Of a stretch of DNA of 64,000 bases, positions 34,445 through 42,429 are shown in pieces. Each line of letters opens with the position of its first letter. The stretch's first letter is position 1. The DNA comes from Maribacter_C sp047345145. Lineage in GTDB: Bacteria; Bacteroidota; Bacteroidia; Flavobacteriales; Flavobacteriaceae. The stretch lies in assembly GCF_047345145.1 (NCBI RefSeq), contig NZ_JBLFER010000002.1, positions 558,001-622,000 on the forward strand. Direction: 5' to 3'. The position numbers were made by a program, and so were the translations under genes. Below the pieces are notes generated by a model, which saw nothing but the letters and a program-made list of their open reading frames with translations, was not told where the DNA came from and searched no databases.

Positions 34445-37400
34445 ATGAAAAACAACATCAATCTCCAACTCCTATTCCTAACCCTCCTAGCCACAACAAT
34501 AACCTTCGCCCAAACAGCAGAAGACTACTTCAAACCCTTAAAATTCCGTAACATCGGCCCGTTTCGAGGAGGCCGCTCAGTCTCCGCTAGCGGAGTAGTA
34601 GGCGACCCCATGACCTACTACATGGGTACCACAGGAGGTGGACTTTGGAAAACAGAAGACGCCGGCCAACGCTGGAACAATATCTCAGACGGATTTTTCG
34701 AAATGGGCTCCGTAGGAGCAGTGGCGGTTTCGACCTATAACACGAACATCGTTTATGTCGGTATGGGTGAACACGCACCACGTGGCGTAATGACTTCCTA
34801 TGGAGATGGCGTTTACAAATCTACCGATGCAGGTGCGACATGGAAGCATATGGGACTGAAGGCTACTCAGCATATTTCACGGGTTATCATTCACCCAACC
34901 AATCCCGACATTGTTTATGTAGCGGCACAGGGGCAATTGTATGGTCCAAATAAGGAACGTGGAATTTATAAATCTACGGATGGCGGAAAGACCTGGAAGA
35001 ATACCCTCTTTGTAAACGAATTAACGGGTGCCGCAGAACTTTCGATGGATGCGAATTACCCTGAAATCATGTATGCCGCAATGTGGGAACACCAACGCAA
35101 ACCGAATATGGTGGTCAGTGGTGGCGAAGGTAGCGGGCTCTACAAATCTACCGATGCTGGTGAAACTTGGACGGAACTTACCGAAGGACTTCCCGAAGAA
35201 AAAGGAAAAATGGCGATTTCTGTGAGTCCTGCGAATTCGAATAAGGTGTATGCTTTGATTGAAAGTGATTCAAATCAGGACAAAGGCGGACTTTTTGTTT
35301 CGAATGATGCGGGAAAAACGTGGAGCATGGCAAGCGGCGACAACCGATTGGTACAACGTGCTTGGTACTATATTGAAGTATTTACAGATCCACAAGATGA
35401 AGACATTGTGTATGTATTAAGTGCCCCAGCCCTCCGTTCTTTGGATGGTGGAAAAAACTGGGAACGTATCACTGGTACCCACGGAGATTACCATGATTTA
35501 TGGATTAATCCGAAGAACTCTTTGAATATGGTCATAGCGAACGATGGCGGTGCTGCAGTGACTTTTGACTTTGGAAAAACCTGGTCATCCCAAGTAAATA
35601 TGCCTACTGGACAGTTTTATCGCATCAACACCGACAATCAATTCCCATATAATATTTACGCGGGGCAACAGGATTACTCTTCGGCGATGATTGCGAACAT
35701 GTCCGTGGGGAGAGGTGGAATTACCATGTCTGATTTTAGTCCGTCTGCGGGCGGGGAAAGTGCTTTTTTAGCCTTTGACCCTGATAACCCGAGGTACGTG
35801 ATGGGGGGAAGTTATTTAGGAACTATCGATGTTTTGGATATGGAATCAAAAGCCTCTACGAATGTCATGGCAGCACCTATTCAATATCTGGGAAGAGAGG
35901 CACGAAACATGAAATATCTCTACAATTGGAACGCTCCGACCTTACGCTCACAGCATGAAGAAAACACCTTTTATCACGGCGCACAATTATTACTTCGCAC
36001 TCGAGACATGGGCGTTACGTGGGAAGAAATGTCTCCCGATTTGACGAGAGATATCGATGCCAAACAAGGAAACGGTGGTGGTCCGTACACCAACGAAGCG
36101 GTTGGTGCTGAAAACTATGGAACTTTAGCCTATGTATTGGAATCTCCACACGAAGTAGGTGTTTTTTACACAGGTAGCGATGATGGTTATGTGCAGATTA
36201 CGAAAGACAATGGAGAAAGCTGGCAGAACATCACTCCCAAGAATTTAGGAGAGTCTTTAGTGAATGCCATCGAGGTTTCTCCACATGATAAAGCGACGGT
36301 TTATGTGGCTACAACCAAGTACAAATTCAATGACCACACGCCGGCCATTTATAAAAGTACCGACTACGGAAAAACATGGGCGAGTATTAATTCGGGAATT
36401 CCTTATGGAGCATTTACCAGAGTTGTCAGAGAAGACCCAACCCGAAAAAACTTGCTTTATGCCGGAACAGAAAAAGGCCTATACCTCTCCTGGAATGGCG
36501 GAAAAAGCTGGAGACCTTTTCAATTGAATCTTCCTAAAACTCCGATTACAGATATTAAAATCCATCAAGGAAATTTGATTGTGGCTACTTCCGGAAGAGC
36601 TTTTTGGATATTGGATGATTTGACTTTGCTTTCGCAATATGACAAAGGCGAGTACCAAACCAAATCACATAATGATTCCAATCATGAGATGAAACTCTAT
36701 CAACCGAATGATGCGATGAACGGTTTTTGGTATAGCCCGATGAGCGGGAAAACGGATAATTTTAAGGGGATGAGTACTTTGTCAGGAGTTAATCCCGCAA
36801 ACGGAATGGTAATCTACTATGAACTTCCAAAAATGAATGATTCCACTGCAATCACTATGGATATTATGGATTCCGCAGGAAAGACGGTCCGAAGTTTTTC
36901 TTCTGAAAAGGATAAAAACTACAAACCGCACAATGGAGGCGGACCAAGACCTGCGCCAACGCTATCAAAAAAAGAAGGCCTCAACCGCTTTGTATGGGAT
37001 ATGAAAACTCCGATTTTACCTGGTGTTCCAAATACCTATATCGAATCGCGTTTTGGTGGGCATGTAGTGCCTCCAGGGGAGTATACCATTCAAGTTAAAG
37101 CGGGTGATAAGTCCATGACGACTAAAGGCAAAATTGTTGCCATGCCCACTTACAAAACAACTCCTGAGCAGTACGCAGAGTACCATTCTTTTATGTCAGA
37201 AATGGAAGAAAAAGTGGCTAAAATGCACAACACTATAAATTCGTTGTACAAAGTTCAAGAGCAGCTGAAAGAGGTACTGAAAGATGTCGAGGATGCAACG
37301 GTCAAAGCAGAAGGCGAAAAACTTTTAGAAGAACTGGACAATTGGGATAAAGACATGATTCAACGGAAGTCCCAAGCATATGATGACGTTGAGAATTTCC

Positions 37401-37609
37401 CAAACAAGTTCACTGCGGAATATCTCTTCTTGATTGATGCTACAAACAGCACAATTCCTAGAGTAAATCAACCTTCAAAAGACCGCAAGGCCGAGCTTGA
37501 TGCGCAGTGGAATACTTTGAAAAGTAAGGCAGATACCTTCATGAAAACTTCCATTCCAGATTTTAATAAGAAGTTGTGGGATGTTGGTATTGGGGCGATA
37601 CGGTTTTAA
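34445..37609 (+). CDS. Exported BNR/Asp-box (VPS10-like) beta-propeller protein, paralogue
   Basis: 1054 residues from ATG 34445; an ATG at 34412 would put an 11-residue tail before the signal peptide, so the second is preferred (signal ends TFAQ). It starts FKPLKFRNIGPFRGGRSVSASG, parallel to the protein at 30366, and has the same Asp-box series (TEDAGQRWNN, STDGGKTWKN, STDAGETWTE, SNDAGKTWSM, STDYGKTWAS, SWNGGKSWRP). The C-terminus is again helical. The two genes are an old tandem duplication, now separated by the DUF559 cassette. Function unproven; exported, perhaps polymer or peptide binding. Confidence 0.85.
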   Translation: MKNNINLQLLFLTLLATTITFAQTAEDYFKPLKFRNIGPFRGGRSVSASGVVGDPMTYYMGTTGGGLWKTEDAGQRWNNISDGFFEMGSVGAVAVSTYNTNIVYVGMGEHAPRGVMTSYGDGVYKSTDAGATWKHMGLKATQHISRVIIHPTNPDIVYVAAQGQLYGPNKERGIYKSTDGGKTWKNTLFVNELTGAAELSMDANYPEIMYAAMWEHQRKPNMVVSGGEGSGLYKSTDAGETWTELTEGLPEEKGKMAISVSPANSNKVYALIESDSNQDKGGLFVSNDAGKTWSMASGDNRLVQRAWYYIEVFTDPQDEDIVYVLSAPALRSLDGGKNWERITGTHGDYHDLWINPKNSLNMVIANDGGAAVTFDFGKTWSSQVNMPTGQFYRINTDNQFPYNIYAGQQDYSSAMIANMSVGRGGITMSDFSPSAGGESAFLAFDPDNPRYVMGGSYLGTIDVLDMESKASTNVMAAPIQYLGREARNMKYLYNWNAPTLRSQHEENTFYHGAQLLLRTRDMGVTWEEMSPDLTRDIDAKQGNGGGPYTNEAVGAENYGTLAYVLESPHEVGVFYTGSDDGYVQITKDNGESWQNITPKNLGESLVNAIEVSPHDKATVYVATTKYKFNDHTPAIYKSTDYGKTWASINSGIPYGAFTRVVREDPTRKNLLYAGTEKGLYLSWNGGKSWRPFQLNLPKTPITDIKIHQGNLIVATSGRAFWILDDLTLLSQYDKGEYQTKSHNDSNHEMKLYQPNDAMNGFWYSPMSGKTDNFKGMSTLSGVNPANGMVIYYELPKMNDSTAITMDIMDSAGKTVRSFSSEKDKNYKPHNGGGPRPAPTLSKKEGLNRFVWDMKTPILPGVPNTYIESRFGGHVVPPGEYTIQVKAGDKSMTTKGKIVAMPTYKTTPEQYAEYHSFMSEMEEKVAKMHNTINSLYKVQEQLKEVLKDVEDATVKAEGEKLLEELDNWDKDMIQRKSQAYDDVENFPNKFTAEYLFLIDATNSTIPRVNQPSKDRKAELDAQWNTLKSKADTFMKTSIPDFNKKLWDVGIGAIRF

Positions 37610-37626
37610 AGTGTTAGTTTTTGGAT

Positions 37627-37880
37627 AGCTCCCCTCCTTTTTCAAGGAGGGGAATGAATCCGCCGGCTGGCGGAGAAAGGGGTGGTTGCTTCGTGAAGCG
37701 GTAAGGTTCCTTTTACTAGGACGGTTGTATGCGAGAAAAAAAAGCACAAAATTGGGTTTGGCTATTAGGTTAAATCAAACTTTAGAGCAAGGGTTCAACC
37801 CTCGAGTTTACCACCCCGTCTTCTTGCTCCGCTTGCAGCGAAACAAGAATCCACCCCTCCTTGAAAAAGGGGGGGAGCTT
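37627..37880. repeat. Palindromic intergenic repeat (copy H)
   Basis: AGCTCCCCTCC...GGAGGGGAATGAATCC at the left, CCCCTCCTTGAAAAAGGGGGGGAGCT at the right, each a hairpin and mutually complementary; inner AAGGGGTGGTTGC and GTTTACCACCCCGTC. The right half matches copy E, the left half copy C. It fills the 316-bp gap before hemJ; no gene is seen in the core. Confidence 0.8.
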
Positions 37881-37884
37881 TGAG

Positions 37885-37912
37885 TTGTTTCCTTTCAAAT
37901 GCCCTAAATTTG
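37885..37912 (+). promoter_or_regulatory. Probable hemJ promoter
   Basis: TTG (37885-37887), 17 bp, then TAAATTTG (37905-37912), matching the Bacteroidota -33/-7 pattern, 13 bp before the ATG at 37926 and just outside the repeat at 37627-37880. Confidence 0.5.
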
Positions 37913-37925
37913 CCAACAGCCAACA

Positions 37926-38474
37926 ATGGAATACTACAACTACATAAAATCCCTCCACCTAATATTCGTGGTAACTTGGTTTGCAGGTTTGTTTTACATT
38001 CCCAGATTGTTCATTTACCATATTGAGGCATCCCAAAAACCATCCCCTGAAAAGGAAATATTGACCAAGCAATTGAAGCTGATGACGAAAAGGCTTTGGT
38101 ATATCATCACTTGGCCTTCCGCCGTACTTTGTTCGATTTTTGCTATTTGGTTACTGGTCTTAATGCCGGGTTGGCTGCAACAACCTTGGATGCATGTAAA
38201 ACTCGCTTTTGTATTGTTGCTCTTTTTCTATCATGGTAGAAATCACTTGATATTCAAACAACTACAGCGAGATGAGGTGAGATACACTTCTCGGTATATG
38301 CGTATTTGGAACGAAGTAGCGACACTTGTTTTGTTCGCTGTGGTATTCTTGGTCATCTTAAAAAGCGCCATTAATTGGGTTTTCGGAGTGTTAGGAATTC
38401 TCGTCTTGGGCGTTCTTATAATGCTCGGTATTCGATTGTACAAAGGTATTCGAGATAAGAATCCAGAAGCTTAA
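37926..38474 (+). CDS. hemJ: Protoporphyrinogen IX oxidase HemJ (UPF0093/CopD-like membrane protein)
   Basis: 182 residues, four to five membrane helices. YIKSLHLIFVVTWFAGLFYI, then PRLFIYH, has the conserved His and Arg of HemJ near the start; TKRLWYIITWP and WMHVKLAFVLLLFFYHGRNH follow. HemJ converts protoporphyrinogen to protoporphyrin IX, the substrate of the ferrochelatase encoded at 7158. It has its own promoter. Confidence 0.88.
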   Translation: MEYYNYIKSLHLIFVVTWFAGLFYIPRLFIYHIEASQKPSPEKEILTKQLKLMTKRLWYIITWPSAVLCSIFAIWLLVLMPGWLQQPWMHVKLAFVLLLFFYHGRNHLIFKQLQRDEVRYTSRYMRIWNEVATLVLFAVVFLVILKSAINWVFGVLGILVLGVLIMLGIRLYKGIRDKNPEA

Positions 38475-38490
38475 AAGAATTCCAAGTGCC

Positions 38491-38598
38491 AAATCCCAAA
38501 TTCCAAAATCGAATGATCATCAAATGGTCTGATATTTGATGCTTAAGAAATACTAAATAACTCAATTCTGTAATTTGGAATTTCTTTTTTTGGGATTT
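38491..38598. repeat. Large inverted repeat with AAATTCCAAA-type ends
   Basis: AAATCCCAAATTCCAAA (38491-38507) pairs with TTTGGAATTT...TGGGATTT (38574-38598), and ATCAAAT/ATTTGAT form an inner hairpin. A MITE-like palindrome between hemJ and the kinase gene. Related ATTCCAAA units are found at the start of the gene at 42430. Confidence 0.7.
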
Positions 38599-38613
38599 AT
38601 GGCATAGCCATTA

Positions 38614-40110
38614 TTGCTATCTTTGAGTTCAAACACCAAGGACTTGTTCAGAAAATTTTCACTTCGAACGCGCATTTTTGTTACCATGATTGTATTGGTG
38701 ATGATTTCGTCTGTCTTAATCGCTGGGGTTACTTTTTATCAGTACCGAGAGCAAACGAAAGATTATCATGAAGTCCGTTTGGGGAAGAAAGAGGAGCAGG
38801 TCAAACAAAGCGTAAATTTCACGCTGAAACAGACAACTTATCCTCAGACTACGGAGTATCTTGGGCTCATTTTTAAAGATGATATTTACCAGATTTCTGA
38901 TGTGCTTTCTGCTCCCTTTAATATTTATGATTTGGACGGGCAATTGATTAAAAGCTCCCGTCCTAAATTTGAAATTGAAACTAGCTCAAACTGCTTAGAT
39001 GCTGAGGTTTTGAATAATTTAGGATCTAGTGCTGAAAAGCGATATGTAGAACGTGCTTCTGCTGCAGGTGACCAATATCAGGCATCTTATACATACATAA
39101 ATGACAAGCGATTCAAACCTATCGGAATACTGAATTTACCCTATTACGAAGACAATTCTTTCTATGATAAAGAGCTTAAGGAGTTCTTGATTCGCTTAGG
39201 TACCGTATGTGTACTATTACTTTTATTAGCTATTGGGTTGGCTTATTTTATCTCAAAATATATTACAAGATCTTTGGAAACGGTTTCTGATATGATGCAT
39301 AAAACCGATCTAACCAAGCGTAATGAAAAGATTTTTATCGAAGACCCCAGTTCTGAAATAGGGAGACTAGTAGATTCCTATAATGAAATGATTGACGAGC
39401 TTGAGCAAAGTGCTGCTAAATTGGCGCGTAGTGAACGTGAGCAAGCATGGCGCGAAATGGCCAAGCAAGTGGCGCATGAAATCAAAAATCCGCTGACACC
39501 TATGCGTTTGAGCGTGCAGAGTTTTGAACGAAAATTTGACCCAGAAGACCCAGATATCGATGCTAAGGTTGCTGAATATTCCAAAACTTTGATTCAGCAG
39601 ATCGATACGATGAGCAATATTGCTTCTGCCTTTTCGAATTTTGCCAAGATGCCCGCACAGCAGAATGAAACTTTGAATGTGGTCAAAATTGTAAAGCTTG
39701 CGCTGGATATTTTTACAGAGGAATACATACATTTCATTTCTGAGGAAGAAGAAATTATCGCCAAACTGGATAGAACACAATTGATACGCGTAGTGACAAA
39801 CTTGGTCAAGAATGCTATTCAGGCTGTACCGGATGTCGAATCACCTCGTATTTTGGTTTCGGTTACCAGTGAAGATGAATATGTAAAGCTCTCTGTGGCC
39901 GATAATGGTATCGGAATTCAAGACGAGTTTACCGAGAAAATATTTGAACCAAAATTCACCACAAAATCCAGCGGAATGGGACTTGGCTTGGGCATGGTGA
40001 AAAACATCGTTGAAACTTATAAGGGAACGATTGACTTTAGTTCTCAACCTGAAAAAGGAACTGTTTTTACGGTTCGTTTCCCAAAAGAAAATCTGGCAGC
40101 AACTGCTTGA
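38614..40110 (+). CDS. NtrY-like membrane sensor histidine kinase
   Basis: About 498 residues if the TTG at 38614 is used. Start is uncertain: TATCTTTG at 38618-38625 resembles a -7 promoter box, which would push the start downstream, yet the basic RKFSLRTRIF before helix 1 is typical and should be kept. Helix 1 (16-36), a periplasmic loop, helix 2 (193-214), a HAMP region, then HEIKNP with phospho-acceptor His near 288, and the ATPase N box (NLVKNAIQAV), DNGIGI and GLGLGMVKNIV. The response regulator is not adjacent. Likely senses an envelope or small-molecule cue; unknown. Confidence 0.85.
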   Translation: MLSLSSNTKDLFRKFSLRTRIFVTMIVLVMISSVLIAGVTFYQYREQTKDYHEVRLGKKEEQVKQSVNFTLKQTTYPQTTEYLGLIFKDDIYQISDVLSAPFNIYDLDGQLIKSSRPKFEIETSSNCLDAEVLNNLGSSAEKRYVERASAAGDQYQASYTYINDKRFKPIGILNLPYYEDNSFYDKELKEFLIRLGTVCVLLLLLAIGLAYFISKYITRSLETVSDMMHKTDLTKRNEKIFIEDPSSEIGRLVDSYNEMIDELEQSAAKLARSEREQAWREMAKQVAHEIKNPLTPMRLSVQSFERKFDPEDPDIDAKVAEYSKTLIQQIDTMSNIASAFSNFAKMPAQQNETLNVVKIVKLALDIFTEEYIHFISEEEEIIAKLDRTQLIRVVTNLVKNAIQAVPDVESPRILVSVTSEDEYVKLSVADNGIGIQDEFTEKIFEPKFTTKSSGMGLGLGMVKNIVETYKGTIDFSSQPEKGTVFTVRFPKENLAATA

Positions 40111-40115
40111 TTTTT

Positions 40116-40167
40116 CCCCTCTTGAGAGGCGACACAGCGAGAGCTGTGGGTGAGCTGAAGCGCTGGA
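40116..40167. repeat. Fragment of palindromic repeat
   Basis: TTCCCCTCTTGAGAGGCGACACAGCGAGAGCTGTGGGTGAGCTGAAGCGCTGG resembles the left internal part of copies D and E (GACGCTGCGA...GGGCGAG...GAAGYGYTGG). A truncated element. Confidence 0.45.
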
Positions 40168-40213
40168 GATTTGTTCTTGGGAGTTAGAATGAAATAATTG
40201 AAGAAAACCTAAA

Positions 40214-41131
40214 ATGTCCGAGATCAAATTTTACATCGTAGACGTCTTCGCCAGAGAAAAGTACGCTGGAAATCAACTAGCCGTATTTGTTGATTTGGAA
40301 CAACAATTATCATCGGAACAAATGCTACAGATGACACGTGAAATCAATTTCGCGGAAAGTACGTTTATTACCTCTATCGAAGATGATGGAAACTTTGGTG
40401 TACGCATTTTCACCACGGAATACGAAGTTCCTTTTGCGGGGCATCCCACCTTAGGGACTGCTTATATTCTTGCGAAGCATTTGGCCGAAAAACCGGTAGA
40501 TGAGATTGTGCTTAGACTCAAAGTAGGAGATGTTCCTGTGACTATAAGTAAGCCTAATGAACTTGAGGAAAGCCGTTTTACAATGCAACAGGCCCAACCT
40601 GAATTTGGTGCAATTTTCATTGCGGAAACGGTGGCTAATGCCTTCGATATCCCATTGGATTATTTCGATGCTTCGATGCCTATTCAAGACGTAAATACAG
40701 GCCTACCCTATTTGATAATTTTCCTAAAGGATTTAGAGAGCATTGGAAAACTAAAATTAAATCCGGACAAGGTTGAACGGTTTTTAAAGCAGGAAAAATT
40801 ATTTAAAAGCAACAACCCAAGAGGATTGACCACAAACTTGTTTTTTGTCACCAGAGAAACTGTAGAAGAAGGGAATAATTACCATACGCGCATGTTGGTT
40901 TTAGAAGATAGCGCCATCTGGGAAGACGCAGCCACAGGAAGTGCCAACGGCTGTTTTTTAGCTTATCTATTGAAACATGATAACCCACAGCAATCAGCCA
41001 TTGTAGAACAAGGTTTTGAAATGGGGCGAAAGTCCATTTTACACTTAGACGGAGCAATGAAAGAAAACGAATATATATTAAAAGTAGGTGGCCAAGTAGT
41101 TCAGGTGAGCGAAGGAATGTGGTTGGTTTAA
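40214..41131 (+). CDS. PhzF-family isomerase/epimerase-like protein
   Basis: 305 residues, cytoplasmic. VDVFAREKYAGNQLAVF and REINFAESTFI (catalytic Glu in AEST, E48) are the PhzF signature; VPFAGHPTLGTAYIL and WEDAATGSANGCFLAYLL complete the two-fold diaminopimelate-epimerase-like fold. The family isomerises dihydro-hydroxyanthranilate in phenazine producers, but most members, including probably this one with no phenazine genes around, have unknown substrates. Confidence 0.9.
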   Translation: MSEIKFYIVDVFAREKYAGNQLAVFVDLEQQLSSEQMLQMTREINFAESTFITSIEDDGNFGVRIFTTEYEVPFAGHPTLGTAYILAKHLAEKPVDEIVLRLKVGDVPVTISKPNELEESRFTMQQAQPEFGAIFIAETVANAFDIPLDYFDASMPIQDVNTGLPYLIIFLKDLESIGKLKLNPDKVERFLKQEKLFKSNNPRGLTTNLFFVTRETVEEGNNYHTRMLVLEDSAIWEDAATGSANGCFLAYLLKHDNPQQSAIVEQGFEMGRKSILHLDGAMKENEYILKVGGQVVQVSEGMWLV

Positions 41132-41158
41132 GAAATATATTGTGCTTAAATTTTAACT

Positions 41159-41557
41159 ATGGGTTTAGTGAATAGATATATTTTCATAATTACAGATTTT
41201 TTTAATAAGAAAGGGGGTAAAGAGTCAGGTTATGAAAATGCAACCAATTTATTATGTATGTACTCAGTTTTTCTAATAATGTTTATTGTAGTTCTTTCTT
41301 TAAAAGTGTATAATTACTCAACTAATAATTTTAAATCTATAGTTGGAGGTGGTGCTGCTGAGTTCATTTTTACCGCTTGTTTAATTTTTTATGTTTTTGC
41401 ATTTAGTGCTCTTTTCAAAAACCATATAAAGGAAGTCTATGAAAACTTGATTAATGAAAAAAATAGTATTAAGAATAGAAAATTATGGAATTGGATTGTT
41501 TTTTTGACACTCCCTTTTCTAGTTTTTTCAATAGTTTATCTTTATTGGGGTTTATAG
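41159..41557 (+). CDS. Small membrane protein of unknown function
   Basis: 132 residues, three probable helices (YSVFLIMFIVVLSLKVY, EFIFTACLIFYVFAFSALF, WIVFLTLPFLVFSIVYLYW). It is A/T-rich compared with its neighbours. It starts 28 bp after the PhzF-like gene. No motif recognised. Confidence 0.6.
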   Translation: MGLVNRYIFIITDFFNKKGGKESGYENATNLLCMYSVFLIMFIVVLSLKVYNYSTNNFKSIVGGGAAEFIFTACLIFYVFAFSALFKNHIKEVYENLINEKNSIKNRKLWNWIVFLTLPFLVFSIVYLYWGL

Positions 41558-41625
41558 TGACCTAGGCATTATCCTTCCCTAGCTCAAGTAATGCTAAGTA
41601 AGATTAGAGAATAAACAACAACAAA

Positions 41626-42408
41626 ATGAAATACAACAACATACAAATACAAAAAGAAAACTCAATAACAACCATAACCATAAACCGCCCAAGCAAGCTA
41701 AATGCCTTGAACAAAGAAACCATTCAAGAGTTGCACGATGCTTTTAAGGATCTAGACAAAGACAAAAACATCAAAGCCATTATCTTAACAGGAAGTGGCG
41801 AAAAAGCCTTTGTAGCTGGAGCCGATATTTCTGAATTTGCTAATTTCTCTGTAAAAGAAGGTGGCAAACTAGCGGCTAAGGGTCAAAAGCTACTATTTGA
41901 TTTTGTAGAAAAGCTTTCTACTCCTGTTATAGCAGCAGTTAACGGCTTTGCACTAGGTGGAGGTTTAGAACTGGCCATGTCTTGTCATTTTAGAGTGGCA
42001 AGTGATAATGCGCGTATGGGGCTTCCGGAGGTTTCTTTGGGGGTGATTCCGGGTTACGGAGGTACACAAAGATTACCACAATTGGTAGGCAAAGGCAGAG
42101 CTATGGAAATGATAATGACAGCTGGAATGATTGATGCTGAAAAGGCCTTGAATTGTGGCTTGGTCAATTATGTTGTGCCACAAGAAGAGCTGCTGGATTT
42201 CTGTATAAAGTTAGCGAGCAAGATATCGAATAATTCCCCTGTCGCGATAAGTCATGCAATAAAAGCAGTAAATGCTGGTTTTAAACATGATAGTAACGGA
42301 TATGATGCGGAAATCAAAGCTTTCGGCGAATGTTTTGGAACTGCAGATTTCGAAGAAGGTACAACCGCCTTTTTAGAAAAACGAAAAGCTGATTTTCCGG
42401 GCAAATAG
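41626..42408 (+). CDS. Enoyl-CoA hydratase (crotonase family)
   Basis: 260 residues. AFVAGADISEF (oxyanion hole region), NGFALGGGLELAMSCHFRVA and MGLPEVSLGVIPGYGGTQRL carry both catalytic glutamates (GLELAM, LPEVSLG), so a true hydratase is likely. It would hydrate trans-2-enoyl-CoA in fatty acid beta-oxidation or hydroxybutyrate metabolism. No partner thiolase or dehydrogenase is adjacent. Confidence 0.92.
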   Translation: MKYNNIQIQKENSITTITINRPSKLNALNKETIQELHDAFKDLDKDKNIKAIILTGSGEKAFVAGADISEFANFSVKEGGKLAAKGQKLLFDFVEKLSTPVIAAVNGFALGGGLELAMSCHFRVASDNARMGLPEVSLGVIPGYGGTQRLPQLVGKGRAMEMIMTAGMIDAEKALNCGLVNYVVPQEELLDFCIKLASKISNNSPVAISHAIKAVNAGFKHDSNGYDAEIKAFGECFGTADFEEGTTAFLEKRKADFPGK

Positions 42409-42429
42409 CATATCCTAAATTACCTACTT

